NCBI GenBank assembly: GCA_025612375.1
Contig: JAAXKN010000003.1
Location: 45,162 to 109,161 of the forward strand
Length of the DNA stretch: 64,000 nt
Direction: 5' to 3'
Origin: Ignavibacteria bacterium
GTDB taxonomy: Bacteria > Bacteroidota > Ignavibacteria > Ignavibacteriales > SURF-24
The notes below the pieces were generated by a model. The model saw only the letters and a list, made by a program, of their open reading frames with translations, had not been told where the DNA came from and ran no database searches. The first letter of the stretch is position 1; every line of letters begins with the position of its first letter. This document shows, piece by piece, positions 27,091-36,162 of this stretch. The position numbers and the translations under genes are program-made.

Positions 27091-28569
27091 ATGAAATATT
27101 TTTTCTTAATGTCTTTTCTCCTCGTGATATACATAAATTCCGAGGCACAGATAGGAGGTTCCTACGCCCCTTCAGATGCCCGCTCAACAGCCATGGGGAA
27201 TACGTATACGGCAAGTTCCAGAGGAATATTTGCTGTTGGTAAAAATCCGGCCAACCTGGCCTTAACGGGAAATAACGGAGTTGAAATTCAGACGGTTGCC
27301 ATTCCTCTTCCCCTGCCGTCAATAAATATCGGCCTCGGCACCAACTTTATGTCGATTAAGGATTATAATTACTTTTTCGGCGGAGTTCCAGATCCTGCAG
27401 ATCCCTCGAAGAAGGTTGGAAGGCTACTGAGCCCGGCAGACAAAGAGCACTTTGCCGATATGTTTAAGGATGGCGGAAATGTCTTTACAGACATCTCAAT
27501 GCCTCTTTTCAACTTATACATCAATGCAGGGGAGAAGGCAGGGGCTTTTGCCCTTACTGTAAACGACAGGGTTTCGGTTGATTTTACTGCTCCCGAAGGG
27601 CTGGCCAATTTTGCAATGCAAGGCAATCCCGAGGGTTCGGTTATTAATTTCAGTGATGCAAAACTTACGGCCTGGTGGCTCAGGAGCTACGGGCTCTCAT
27701 ATTCAAGACAGATTAACGACCTGTTAACCAATGTCTTTAAGCTGCCCGGCAATATGTTTGAGCAGGTTACATTTGGCGTTACAATAAAGTACATACAGGG
27801 TTATGCATATGCAGGAACAGACCAGTTCAATGCATCGATTGAAACAAATGACAACGGTATTATAGCCGATGCACAGGCACGCGGACTTATTGCTACTTCA
27901 CCCAACCTTGGCATTACGTACAGTTTCGATTCCCTTTCAACTAAAAGGGAAGGAAAGTTCTCTGCCTTCCCTACTCCGGCAGGTTCGGGCGTTGGACTGG
28001 ATTTCGGACTTACGGCAAAGGTTAATGATATTCTTACTCTTGGGCTTGCCCTTACAGATGCAGGAAGCGTAAAGTGGAAAACAAATGCAGCCGAATACAG
28101 CTATACCAACCACATCGATTTAACTGATCCGACCAATAAAGACAAGATGGATGAAATAGGCGACAGCAGCGATAATTATGAAGGAAGGTACCTCAGCAGC
28201 TTTTCAACTTCGCTTCCATTGGCATTAAGCCTCGGGGCAACTTACCAGCTGGATAAGGCGCCGTTTATTTCAGATTTTCCGGGAAGCATGCTCCTGGTAC
28301 TGGAATATCACCAGGGCTTTAATGATCTGCCTGGAAATTCAACGACTCCCAGATTCGGCCTGGGTTTTGAATGGAAGATTGCAAACGGTGTTCCATTTAT
28401 CCGCTCCGGTATTTCAGCAGGCGGAAGGGAAAACTTCAACTGGACGTTCGGGCTTGGCTTTAACGGCGGCATTTTTGATGCAGCAATTGCAACCAGGGAT
28501 CTTAACTACTGCTTCTCGAACAGCCTTAAGCGTGTGACGCTCGCATTAGATACAAGGTGGAAGTTCTAA
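27091..28569 (+). CDS. Outer-membrane beta-barrel-like protein (DUF5723-like)
   Basis: A 492-residue protein with a Sec signal peptide ending near residue 19 (SEA-QI). The start of the mature chain (DARSTAMGNTYTASSRGIFAVGKNPANLAL) has the Ala-Met-Gly...Asn-Pro-Ala-Asn pattern shared by FadL/PorV/PorQ-like and DUF5723 outer-membrane proteins, and alternating hydrophobic strands continue to a C-terminal aromatic ending (LDTRWKF). It therefore probably forms a barrel in the outer membrane. It follows the large lipoprotein gene by 45 bases and ends at a clear terminator, so the two form a unit. Role unknown. Confidence 0.8.
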   Translation: MKYFFLMSFLLVIYINSEAQIGGSYAPSDARSTAMGNTYTASSRGIFAVGKNPANLALTGNNGVEIQTVAIPLPLPSINIGLGTNFMSIKDYNYFFGGVPDPADPSKKVGRLLSPADKEHFADMFKDGGNVFTDISMPLFNLYINAGEKAGAFALTVNDRVSVDFTAPEGLANFAMQGNPEGSVINFSDAKLTAWWLRSYGLSYSRQINDLLTNVFKLPGNMFEQVTFGVTIKYIQGYAYAGTDQFNASIETNDNGIIADAQARGLIATSPNLGITYSFDSLSTKREGKFSAFPTPAGSGVGLDFGLTAKVNDILTLGLALTDAGSVKWKTNAAEYSYTNHIDLTDPTNKDKMDEIGDSSDNYEGRYLSSFSTSLPLALSLGATYQLDKAPFISDFPGSMLLVLEYHQGFNDLPGNSTTPRFGLGFEWKIANGVPFIRSGISAGGRENFNWTFGLGFNGGIFDAAIATRDLNYCFSNSLKRVTLALDTRWKF

Positions 28570-28589
28570 GATTAAGATAGATTAAAAAT

Positions 28590-28630
28590 AAAGCCGGATT
28601 TCAGAGCTGTTTCTGATATCCGGCTTTTTT
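28590..28630 (+). terminator. Intrinsic terminator after the barrel protein gene
   Basis: Stem AAAGCCGGA...TCAGA / TCTGA...TCCGGCTTT with a short internal mismatch and loop GCTGTT, followed by six T residues. It lies about 20 bases after the stop at 28569. Confidence 0.88.
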
Positions 28631-28658
28631 ATTACCCTCCAATTTTCCTGGAAGATCC

Positions 28659-28716
28659 GGGACTAAAGTCCCGCGAATTTGGGGACCATTAAACCACCAC
28701 GACCTGAAGGTCATGG
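28659..28716. repeat. Pair of short palindromic elements
   Basis: GGGACT-AA-AGTCCC (28659-28672) and CCACGACCT-GA-AGGTCATGG (28697-28716, one mismatch) lie 24 bases apart in the gap between convergent genes. The architecture, a GC-rich palindrome around a two-base centre, is that of dispersed REP-like intergenic elements. Similar but unlinked examples in this window are at 325-338 and 37373-37388. Confidence 0.5.
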
Positions 28717-28753
28717 CTATTCATAAAAACCTCGAACTTTGAACCTTGAACTG

Positions 28754-29086
28754 TTAGTTGATCTTCTCGTCGCGCCTGGTATAACCGAACTGCTGGGGGT
28801 CGGGCTGACCCTCGAGCTTAATTTCACCAAAGCGGGATTCGAATTTTTCAATATTATCTTTTAAGGCAAGCATCAGCATTTTCGCATGCTGCGGAGTTGT
28901 TATGATCCTTGCATGAACTTTAGCCTTTGGCACACCCGGGACCACACGCGTAAAATCAATTACAAATTCAGCCGGTGAATGAGTTATGATTGCCAGGTTT
29001 GAATAGATACCCTCGGCTTCCTTTTCCCCCAGCTCAATATTGATCTGCTGAGACTGAGGCTGGTCATTGTTATTGTTTGAGTTCAT
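28754..29086 (-). CDS. DUF3467 domain protein
   Basis: Small 110-residue cytoplasmic protein of the DUF3467 family, whose biochemical role is not established. After an Asn/Gln-rich N-terminal tail, the conserved core INIELGEKEAEGIYSNLAII and the ITTPQHAKMLMLALKDNIEKFE helix are easily recognised. No signal peptide or catalytic motif is present. It is separated from the TPR protein gene by 90 bases that include a possible hairpin, and reads toward the palindromic element. Elsewhere the family often occurs as a single gene, as here. Confidence 0.82.
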   Translation of the reverse strand: MNSNNNNDQPQSQQINIELGEKEAEGIYSNLAIITHSPAEFVIDFTRVVPGVPKAKVHARIITTPQHAKMLMLALKDNIEKFESRFGEIKLEGQPDPQQFGYTRRDEKIN

Positions 29087-29177
29087 TTCTTCTCCAAATT
29101 TTATTCAATATAATAAAAAAGCCCGCATGTTACCATATTATCAGGCAACATGAGGGCTTAGTAAAACTAAAGTAAAA

Positions 29178-30386
29178 TTACTTCCTTAACTGATCTGCCT
29201 TTGCAAAAGCTTCCTGTGATTCTTTGCTCATACCAAGAACGGCATATACCTTAGCCAAAGTATCCCATGCAATAGGATCATCAGGCTTAAGTTCAGTTAC
29301 TTTCTGCAGATAAGGCAGTGCCTGCTGGTATTTGTTCTTGTATTCAGGATTTTCCTTGTTCAGCTTATCAGACTGCTCGCGAAGAGCTGTTCCCCACTTT
29401 ACATAAGTAACGCCAAGGTTGAATATGGCATTGTGGTACTTAGGATCAAGTTCCATGGCTTTTGTAAACTGGTCGGCTGCTTCCTGGTATTCAGAAAGAG
29501 CTTTATCGTAGTTGGCTGCTTTTGAATCGACGTCAGCGGCCTGAAGAAGAAGGGTACCGTAGTTGTATCTGTAGTACTGGTTCTGCGGATCCTTTTCAAC
29601 GCCTGTTTTGAATGTTTCCATTGCAACAGAGGCCTTGTTTGCTGAAATGTAAGCATTTGAAAGGTGAAGAAGAATGTCCTGATCATCCGGGAAGAGTTTT
29701 CTTCCTTCTTCCAGAACGTTAACAGCCTTGTCGAATGCCTGCATAGCTTTTACGCTGTCTTCAGGAGTCTTTGACTGCTTGTATTTATTCATTTCAGTAG
29801 AGCCCTGCTGATTGTAGATCTGGCCGAGCAGTTTGTAAGAGTCAGCTGATTTTTTAACGCTTCTGAGTTTTTCCAAAGGAGCAACAGCTTCATCTGTACG
29901 GTTTGCTGAAAGGAGGGCAAAAGCCAGGTTCTTATAAGTATCGGCTGAATCGGGCTCAACTGCAATACCGTCGTTGAAAGACTGAACAGCCTTGTCGTAA
30001 TACATCTTTACGCTATCCTGTGCCTGGGCTTTGGTAGCCTTGTTAAAGAATGCAACACCCTTGTTAAAGGAGTTCATCCAGTTATACTTTCTGGTATCGT
30101 CAATATTCTTTGCAAATTTGTTGCTGATTGCCAATGATTTATTAAAAGCATCCATCATCTTTGTATAGTCGCCCTGTTCGCTATAGAGATAGCCCAAGAA
30201 GTAGTATGCTTCATCATTTTTAGGATTTTTCTGCAGTTCTTTTTGCAAAGCTTCCATCGCTTTCGGATAGTTCTTCTGCTGGATATAGAGCTTAGCACTG
30301 GTCATTTCAGTTGAAGAACACTGGAATGCACTTAAACTGAGTACCAGCAGGATTGCTGTCATTGAGAAAACAAAAATCCGTTTCAT
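29178..30386 (-). CDS. Exported tetratricopeptide repeat protein
   Basis: A 402-residue protein with a signal peptide and about nine to ten TPR units from residue 30 to the C-terminus, each with the W/Y-x2-L-G-x7-Y/F-A pattern (for example AYYFLGYLYSEQGDYTKMM and AIFNLGVTYVKWGTAL). A cysteine at 23 (AFQC) is followed by Ser-Ser, so lipid anchoring is possible, but the Gln before it departs from a normal lipobox. TPR arrays scaffold protein complexes; the partner is unknown. The gene stands alone and is transcribed divergently from adenosine deaminase. Confidence 0.88.
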   Translation of the reverse strand: MKRIFVFSMTAILLVLSLSAFQCSSTEMTSAKLYIQQKNYPKAMEALQKELQKNPKNDEAYYFLGYLYSEQGDYTKMMDAFNKSLAISNKFAKNIDDTRKYNWMNSFNKGVAFFNKATKAQAQDSVKMYYDKAVQSFNDGIAVEPDSADTYKNLAFALLSANRTDEAVAPLEKLRSVKKSADSYKLLGQIYNQQGSTEMNKYKQSKTPEDSVKAMQAFDKAVNVLEEGRKLFPDDQDILLHLSNAYISANKASVAMETFKTGVEKDPQNQYYRYNYGTLLLQAADVDSKAANYDKALSEYQEAADQFTKAMELDPKYHNAIFNLGVTYVKWGTALREQSDKLNKENPEYKNKYQQALPYLQKVTELKPDDPIAWDTLAKVYAVLGMSKESQEAFAKADQLRK

Positions 30387-30623
30387 TTAATCTCCCGGTT
30401 AGTACTTGTTATTTTATCGAAATTTACTTGGAAAAATTACCATTTTAAGCTTCTAAAATCAAGAATTATTTCTTCCTTTTCCCGAATCTTGTCCATAATG
30501 GAATGTTTTAGTAACTTCTATCAATATACAAAAAATCGGGCAAAAAGTTCCTTCGGGCTAAAGAGCTGATATTGCTTTTAGAGCTTAAAAAGGATATTTT
30601 ACGAGTCAAAATTGAGGTAAAAA

Positions 30624-31736
30624 TTGGAACTTGAACAGATCATACGTACGGTACCGAAAGTACTGCTTCACGACCATCTTGACGGCGGCTTAAGGCCGCA
30701 GACTGTTATTGAGCTTGCAAACGACATTGGATATAAGAAACTCCCGACAAAAGACCCAAAAGAGTTAGCCGAGTGGTTCCACCGCGGGGCAAACAAGGGA
30801 AACCTGGTAGAGTACCTTCAGGGCTTTGAACATACATGTGCCGTTATGAATAACAAGGAGGCACTTACAAGGGTTGCCTATGAAATGATGGAAGACATGA
30901 AACGTGACGGCGTCTGCTACGTAGAGACGCGTTTTGCACCGGTCTTTCACACATCAAAAGGGATTTATTACGACGACGTTGTAGCAGCCGTCTTAGAAGG
31001 GCTTGACAAGGGCAAAAGGGATTTCGGAGTCGGTTACGGGCTTATACTTTGCGGCATGAGGAATATGACAAACAACCTGGAGATAGCCGAACTGGCCGTT
31101 AATTTCAGGAATCAGGGCGTTGTGGGTTTTGATCTGGCAGGTGAAGAAGGAGGCTACCCCCCGAAGAAACACCTGGACGCCTTTCAGTTTATTCAGCGCT
31201 CTAATTTCAACATAACCGTTCATGCCGGGGAGGCCTTCGGAAAGGAATCCATCTGGCAGGCTCTGCAGTGGTGCGGTGCTCACCGCATTGGGCACGCAAC
31301 GCGCCTGACTGAAGACATCGTACTCGACAAGAAAGGCAATGTTGTAAGCCTTGGTGAACTTGCCCAGTATATACTCGATAAGCGTATTCCGCTTGAGATT
31401 TGTCTTTTAAGCAACGTGCATACGGGTGCAATAGATAAAATTGAGAACCATCCTTTCGGGTACCTTTACAAGGAAAAATTCCGCGTTTCAATTAACACGG
31501 ATGACCGCCTGATGAGTGATACCACGATGACAAAAGAGTTTCTGACTGCCATCCAGTATTTTCATATCACGCTCGATGACATTGAAAAAATTACTATAAA
31601 TGCGATGAAGTCGGCTTTTATTCCGTATAAGGAACGCCTCCATTACATTTATAATGTTATTAAACCAGGCTATCAGGCCATGAGAGAGAATTTATTATCA
31701 TTAAACTTCAACAGGGATTATGAAAAAGCTATTTAA
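30624..31736 (+). CDS. add: Adenosine deaminase
   Basis: Zinc aminohydrolase of 370 residues that converts adenosine or deoxyadenosine to inosine or deoxyinosine. Visible ligands and catalytic residues are His16 and His18 (HDHLDG), His200 and Glu203 (VHAGEA), His224 (IGHATRL) and the Asp pair 293/294 (INTDDR). The start is a TTG preceded by GAGG six bases away; there is no better ATG. The gene overlaps the following small orf by 17 bases, so the cluster is probably one transcript through urocanase and serA. The pairing with urocanase links purine salvage and histidine breakdown only loosely. Confidence 0.95.
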   Translation: MELEQIIRTVPKVLLHDHLDGGLRPQTVIELANDIGYKKLPTKDPKELAEWFHRGANKGNLVEYLQGFEHTCAVMNNKEALTRVAYEMMEDMKRDGVCYVETRFAPVFHTSKGIYYDDVVAAVLEGLDKGKRDFGVGYGLILCGMRNMTNNLEIAELAVNFRNQGVVGFDLAGEEGGYPPKKHLDAFQFIQRSNFNITVHAGEAFGKESIWQALQWCGAHRIGHATRLTEDIVLDKKGNVVSLGELAQYILDKRIPLEICLLSNVHTGAIDKIENHPFGYLYKEKFRVSINTDDRLMSDTTMTKEFLTAIQYFHITLDDIEKITINAMKSAFIPYKERLHYIYNVIKPGYQAMRENLLSLNFNRDYEKAI

Positions 31737-32055
31737 GAATTACACGTACGAATTTGACAAAAATGAAAAAAGGTTATTAATTAATTTCTGTAAACAGGCT
31801 ATTAAGCAGATGGAAACGGACAACCGTTTCTTTCCGGACGTCAGGGCGTTCAGTTCAATTGTTGACAAGCTGAACGAGCCTAGTGAAAACGTAAAACTGA
31901 CAAAAGAAGAGCTCACGCGTCTTACACTTCAGCTCAAGGAAAATGTTAAATTCTTAAAGGAGAAGATGAATAAAAGCTGGTTTTTGAAAAAATGGTTATA
32001 TAAGTCCTTATATACACAATATCAAAACATTCTAGCAACACATTTTAGTGACTAA
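31720..32055 (+). CDS. Small uncharacterised protein coupled to adenosine deaminase and urocanase
   Basis: Unknown family, 111 residues, very basic (Lys-rich) and predicted helical, with no signal peptide. The ATG lies inside the end of the adenosine deaminase gene (17-base overlap) and its stop overlaps the GTG start of urocanase by 8 bases. Such overlap on both sides strongly suggests a real, translationally coupled gene. The helical, basic composition ([32 protein letters not shown]) might suit RNA or protein binding, but no function can be assigned. Confidence 0.7.
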   Translation: MKKLFKNYTYEFDKNEKRLLINFCKQAIKQMETDNRFFPDVRAFSSIVDKLNEPSENVKLTKEELTRLTLQLKENVKFLKEKMNKSWFLKKWLYKSLYTQYQNILATHFSD

Positions 32056-33715
32056 CATGCAAACGAACCTTAAAAGCGGCATTACAGCTCCGCACGGCAC
32101 AACCCTCAGCTGTAAAGGATGGATTCAGGAAGCAGCAATGAGAATGCTGATGAACAACCTGGATCCTGAAGTTGCGGAAAATCCCGATCAGCTCATTGTC
32201 TATGGCGGCAAAGGAAAGGCTGCCCGCAACTGGGACTGTTACAACGCCATTGTTAAAACTTTGCAGGAATTAGAAAGCGACGAGACTTTACTTGTACAAT
32301 CGGGTAAACCCGTTGCGGTTTTCAGAACACACAAGGATGCCCCAAGAGTTATTATATCCAACTCCATGCTGGTTCCCAAGTGGGCAACGTGGGATGAATT
32401 CAGGCGTCTTGAGGCCTTAGGGCTTACAATGTACGGCCAGATGACGGCAGGAAGCTGGATTTACATAGGGACACAGGGCATTCTTCAGGGGACATACGAA
32501 ACTTTTGCCGAGTGCGCCAGGAAGCATTTTTCAGGCACGCTGGCAGGGAAATTCCTTCTGACGGCGGGTCTTGGAGGAATGGGCGGAGCCCAGCCTTTGG
32601 CTGCAACCATGAACGGTGCAGCATTTTTAGGCATTGATGTGGACAGGGCAAGAATTCAGAAAAGAATTGATACCGGTTACGTGGACGTTATGACTGAAAG
32701 CCTGGATGAAGCATTAAGCCTTGTGCTTAAGGCAAAGGAAAGCCTGACTCCCCTTTCAGTTGGCCTTGTTGGAAATGCGGGCGAGATACTTCCTGAAATT
32801 TTAAGACGAAACATCACTCCTGAGGTTCTGACGGACCAGACCTCAGCCCACGACACTCTGAACGGATACGTTCCCATGGGAATGACTTTTCAGGAAGCGC
32901 TCTCCTTAAGAGAGCTTAACCCTGAGAAGTACATACGCCTGGCAAAAGAGACCATTGTAGAGCACGTAAAAGCCATGCTGGAATTCCAGAAAAGGGGCGC
33001 CATAACGTTTGATTACGGCAACAATATAAGAGGCGAAGCCAAAGACAACGGTCTTGAGAACGCATTTGACATACCGGGCTTTGTACCTGAATATATACGT
33101 CCCCTTTTCTGCGACGGCAAGGGGCCTTTCCGCTGGGCTGCACTCTCGGGAGATCCGGAAGACATCTTTGTTACAGACAGAGCGGTTATGGATGCCTTCC
33201 CGGAGAATAAGTCACTTATTAACTGGATTGAAAAGGCGCAGAAGAGGGTTCATTTCCAGGGGCTGCCAAGCCGGATATGCTGGCTAGGGTATGGCGAAAG
33301 AGCGAAGATGGGGAAAATATTTAACGAACTCGTAAGAGATGGCAAGGTTAAAGCCCCGATTGTAATTGGAAGAGATCACTTAGACTGCGGTTCGGTTGCC
33401 TCTCCGAACCGTGAGACCGAGAAAATGTTAGACGGAAGCGATGCTATTGCCGACTGGCCGATCTTAAATGCACTTCTTAACTCAATTGGAGGAGCAAGCT
33501 GGGTATCGGTTCACCACGGCGGCGGCGTAGGCATCGGTAATTCAATCCATGCCGGTATGGTAGTAGTTGCCGACGGGACAGAAGAGGCTGCCAGGAGGCT
33601 GGAGAGGGTATTGACTTATGACCCCGGAATGGGTATTGTAAGGCATGCTGATGCAGGTTATAAACAGGCCATTGATAATGCTAAAGAGCTTGGTATAAAA
33701 ATACCAATGCTTTAG
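32048..33715 (+). CDS. hutU: Urocanate hydratase
   Basis: Urocanase adds water to urocanate using tightly bound NAD, giving 4-imidazolone-5-propionate, the second step of histidine degradation. The 555-residue length is typical, and highly conserved segments are present: [28 protein letters not shown], the Gly-rich NAD region [27 protein letters not shown] and [14 protein letters not shown]. The start could be GTG at 32048 or ATG at 32057; neither has a clear ribosome site. No hutH, hutI or hutG is in the window, so the rest of the pathway lies elsewhere. It belongs to the add-orf-hutU-serA cluster. Confidence 0.96.
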   Translation: MTNMQTNLKSGITAPHGTTLSCKGWIQEAAMRMLMNNLDPEVAENPDQLIVYGGKGKAARNWDCYNAIVKTLQELESDETLLVQSGKPVAVFRTHKDAPRVIISNSMLVPKWATWDEFRRLEALGLTMYGQMTAGSWIYIGTQGILQGTYETFAECARKHFSGTLAGKFLLTAGLGGMGGAQPLAATMNGAAFLGIDVDRARIQKRIDTGYVDVMTESLDEALSLVLKAKESLTPLSVGLVGNAGEILPEILRRNITPEVLTDQTSAHDTLNGYVPMGMTFQEALSLRELNPEKYIRLAKETIVEHVKAMLEFQKRGAITFDYGNNIRGEAKDNGLENAFDIPGFVPEYIRPLFCDGKGPFRWAALSGDPEDIFVTDRAVMDAFPENKSLINWIEKAQKRVHFQGLPSRICWLGYGERAKMGKIFNELVRDGKVKAPIVIGRDHLDCGSVASPNRETEKMLDGSDAIADWPILNALLNSIGGASWVSVHHGGGVGIGNSIHAGMVVVADGTEEAARRLERVLTYDPGMGIVRHADAGYKQAIDNAKELGIKIPML

Positions 33716-33752
33716 CCGATTTATTTATAAATGATCCCAAAAGGAGAAACTT

Positions 33753-34937
33753 ATGAAAGTCTTAGTAGCTGACAAGTTCCCCGAACACTATCTCCAGCAG
33801 ATGAGAGATATGGGTTTGGAGGTTATATTCGCCCCAAAACTTGGCGAAAATGATCTGCCTGCAAATATCAGTGATATTGACATTCTTGTAGTACGTTCGA
33901 CAATTGTAAATGCCGAGACTATAAAGAAAAGCGACAAGCTGAACCTTATTGTAAGGGCAGGTGCCGGAGTAAACAACATTGACATAGCCGCTTCTAACCA
34001 GAAGGGTGTTTATGTTGCAAACTGCCCCGGAAAGAACTCCGTTGCTGTTGCTGAGCTGGCGGTGGGCTTTATGATTGCCCTGGACAGAAGAATTCCAGGT
34101 AACGTAATAGATTTCAAGGCGGGGAAATGGAATAAAGCCGAGTATTCCAAAGCCGAGGGACTTATGGGTAAGAACCTTGCGCTTATTGGCGTCGGCAATA
34201 TAGGTAAAGAAGTTGCCCACAGGGCTCTGGCCTTAGGGATGAACGTATACGGCAAGGATATTTCACGCATTGAAGGCGTTGCAATTAAGGACTTTTCTGA
34301 AATGGATCAGATACTTCCTATTGCAGACGTTATATCAATCCACCTTCCGCTTACAAATGAAACCCGCAACCTTTTCGATAAAAAGATGTTCAGCTATGTT
34401 AAGCCGGGCGCAATTTTTATCAATACCTCGCGTGCTGAGATAGTGGATGAGGAAGCCTTAATTGAAGCTGTTAAGACAAAGGGAATTAAAGCAGGTCTTG
34501 ATGTCTTTAAGGATGAGCCCGAAGGAAAATCGGGCGAAGTCTGCTCACCTCTTCAGGAGCTTGAGAATGTTTACGTAACTCATCACATAGGGGCCTCTAC
34601 AGAACAGGCGCAGAATGCTGTAGCAGAAGAAACAGTAAAAATAATAAAGAACTTCATCAAGAGCGGCGTAATTGCAAACTGGGTAAACCGCGCAAAGAAG
34701 ACAGACGCACAGTATCAGCTTGTAATAAAGCATTTCGACCGCCCGGGTGTTCTGGCTGAAATATTTTCCATTCTAAGGGAAGGGCATATAAACATTGAAG
34801 AAGTTGAAAATGTTATCTTTGAGGGCGGAATAGCCGCCTGCTGTACAATGAAGATAAACAAGCCTGCAACGAGTGAAATGCTGAAGGGTTTCCGTGAAAA
34901 TGAAAATGTCTTAAGCATATCGCATGTAACTATTTAA
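33753..34937 (+). CDS. serA: D-3-phosphoglycerate dehydrogenase with C-terminal ACT domain
   Basis: Catalyses the first committed step of serine synthesis, oxidising 3-phosphoglycerate to 3-phosphohydroxypyruvate. The NAD-binding GVGNIG loop (146-151) and catalytic Arg227 (TSRAE), Glu255 (DEPE) and His278 (HHIGAST) are visible. An ACT domain of about 70 residues ends the 394-residue protein (KHFDRPGVLAEIFSILREG), implying amino acid feedback, probably by serine. AAAGGAG precedes the ATG. It is the last gene before a bidirectional terminator and is 37 bases after hutU. A related 2-hydroxyacid dehydrogenase is possible, but the ACT domain favours SerA. Confidence 0.93.
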   Translation: MKVLVADKFPEHYLQQMRDMGLEVIFAPKLGENDLPANISDIDILVVRSTIVNAETIKKSDKLNLIVRAGAGVNNIDIAASNQKGVYVANCPGKNSVAVAELAVGFMIALDRRIPGNVIDFKAGKWNKAEYSKAEGLMGKNLALIGVGNIGKEVAHRALALGMNVYGKDISRIEGVAIKDFSEMDQILPIADVISIHLPLTNETRNLFDKKMFSYVKPGAIFINTSRAEIVDEEALIEAVKTKGIKAGLDVFKDEPEGKSGEVCSPLQELENVYVTHHIGASTEQAQNAVAEETVKIIKNFIKSGVIANWVNRAKKTDAQYQLVIKHFDRPGVLAEIFSILREGHINIEEVENVIFEGGIAACCTMKINKPATSEMLKGFRENENVLSISHVTI

Positions 34938-34942
34938 GTAAA

Positions 34943-34972
34943 AAAAAGGGGAAGCATTTGCTTCCCCTTTTT
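34943..34972. terminator. Bidirectional intrinsic terminator between serA and the MqnA-like gene
   Basis: Perfect stem GGGGAAGC/GCTTCCCC with ATTT loop, flanked by A-tract on one side and T-tract on the other, so it can end transcription of both convergent genes. Confidence 0.92.
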
Positions 34973-34990
34973 CATAAAACCCGTCTTTTT

Positions 34991-35749
34991 CTACACAAAC
35001 TTCAGTTCAACCATATCATCGGTTATTCCATGAAAATATGGAAGCTGCAGAAGCTCTTTTAATGCATCGGTCTCAGAATTTGTCATTTCAAAATAAACCG
35101 AGTTGAAGTTATTTTTTATCACCTCTTTTGAGGGCTCGTCAATTTCAAAGTTTTTCAGGAGCTTATCCAGGTTATCCTCAATAAGAACGTCTGTATCATG
35201 AAGCGCGTGGTGCAGTTCTTCGAGATATGAGGCTTCCTTAGCGGCCGCCACAAAGTTAACATAAGGCATAAAGAGCATTTCAGAAACCTCATCTGAAAGG
35301 CTAATACCTGAATTGAAGCGTCCATGATCCAGGTTATCGTCGCCCACAATGAGGTAATTCTTCTGTGAGGTATCAATTTTACCCGTTTCCAGGTGGATCT
35401 GTACATCCGCAGAGTATTTTTCCTTAAAGAGGATTTTCGAAAGGATAATTTCATTTGTAGAAATATCCCCGTGCATAAATATATCAGAAAACCTGTTCTG
35501 TTCGGGCACGAAATAGTAAAATGCGTTTGAGAGGAGCCCGTCGAAAGAAATAGCCACACGGGAAGAGACGAGGAAGTGGGGATGTTTTATCAGGTCGCAC
35601 GCAGGCAAGAGCGCCACATCTGCGTTTCCATTCTCGAGTTCAGTGCTCAGGACCGAAGCCTCGCGGAAGGTGAGGTTATCCTTCAGTTCCCTCGGGAGCA
35701 CTTCGCGGAGCATTGAAGTATAGATATTTTTTGGAAATATTAGTTTCAA
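34991..35749 (-). CDS. MqnA-like / periplasmic-binding-fold protein
   Basis: A 252-residue protein without a signal peptide. The segment NADVALLPACDLIKHP (about 58-73) followed by ISFDGLLSNAFYYFVPEQ strongly resembles the start of the MqnA (chorismate dehydratase, futalosine route to menaquinone) and related solute-binding folds, in which a Ser/Asn-rich loop binds the ligand. Residue identity in the rest is too low to be sure, so it could be another MqnA/MqnD-type enzyme or a SsuA/THI5-like binding protein. It ends at the shared terminator and is preceded by the rplS terminator, making it a stand-alone gene. No mqnB/C/D is nearby. Confidence 0.55.
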   Translation of the reverse strand: MKLIFPKNIYTSMLREVLPRELKDNLTFREASVLSTELENGNADVALLPACDLIKHPHFLVSSRVAISFDGLLSNAFYYFVPEQNRFSDIFMHGDISTNEIILSKILFKEKYSADVQIHLETGKIDTSQKNYLIVGDDNLDHGRFNSGISLSDEVSEMLFMPYVNFVAAAKEASYLEELHHALHDTDVLIEDNLDKLLKNFEIDEPSKEVIKNNFNSVYFEMTNSETDALKELLQLPYFHGITDDMVELKFV

Positions 35750-35766
35750 TTTTTGTATAGTCCAAA

Positions 35767-35800
35767 AGAAAAAAAAAGCCGCTCTAGTTAAAGGCGGCTT
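35767..35800 (-). terminator. Intrinsic terminator after rplS
   Basis: On the minus strand, stem AAGCCGC/GCGGCTT with an 11-nt loop is followed by an uninterrupted run of T residues, 15 bases after the rplS stop. It closes the ffh-rplS operon. Confidence 0.92.
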
Positions 35801-35814
35801 GTAGTTCCCAAAAC

Positions 35815-36159
35815 TTATTTAGCTTTATTTTTAATTCTTGCAGCCTTACCCGAAAGATTTCTAAGGTAGAAGAGTTTTGCTCTTCTGACGTCGCCCTGTT
35901 TAAGGACTTCGATCTTGGCAATTTTAGGAGAATTCATCGGGAAAATTCTTTCTACTCCAACGCCTGAGGAGATCTTTCTAACAGTAAAGGTTTTGCTGAC
36001 GCCGCCGCCTCTGATTGAGATAACGTCGCCTTCAAAAGGCTGAATTCTTTCTTTATCACCTTCGATTACTCTAACGTGTACGCGAATATGATCGCCAGGG
36101 TTAAATTCCGGCAAGTCGGTTTTAATTTGATCCGCAACAAATTCTTTTAAGTTATCCAT
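35815..36159 (-). CDS. rplS: Ribosomal protein bL19
   Basis: Large-subunit protein bL19 (114 residues), which lies at the 30S/50S interface. The [24 protein letters not shown] opening, the [18 protein letters not shown] core and the C-terminal [18 protein letters not shown] are classic. The start codon is 3 bases after the trmD stop, and a strong terminator follows the stop. It is the last gene of the ffh-rpsP-khpA-rimM-trmD-rplS operon. Confidence 0.98.
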   Translation of the reverse strand: MDNLKEFVADQIKTDLPEFNPGDHIRVHVRVIEGDKERIQPFEGDVISIRGGGVSKTFTVRKISSGVGVERIFPMNSPKIAKIEVLKQGDVRRAKLFYLRNLSGKAARIKNKAK

Positions 36160-36162
36160 GTC

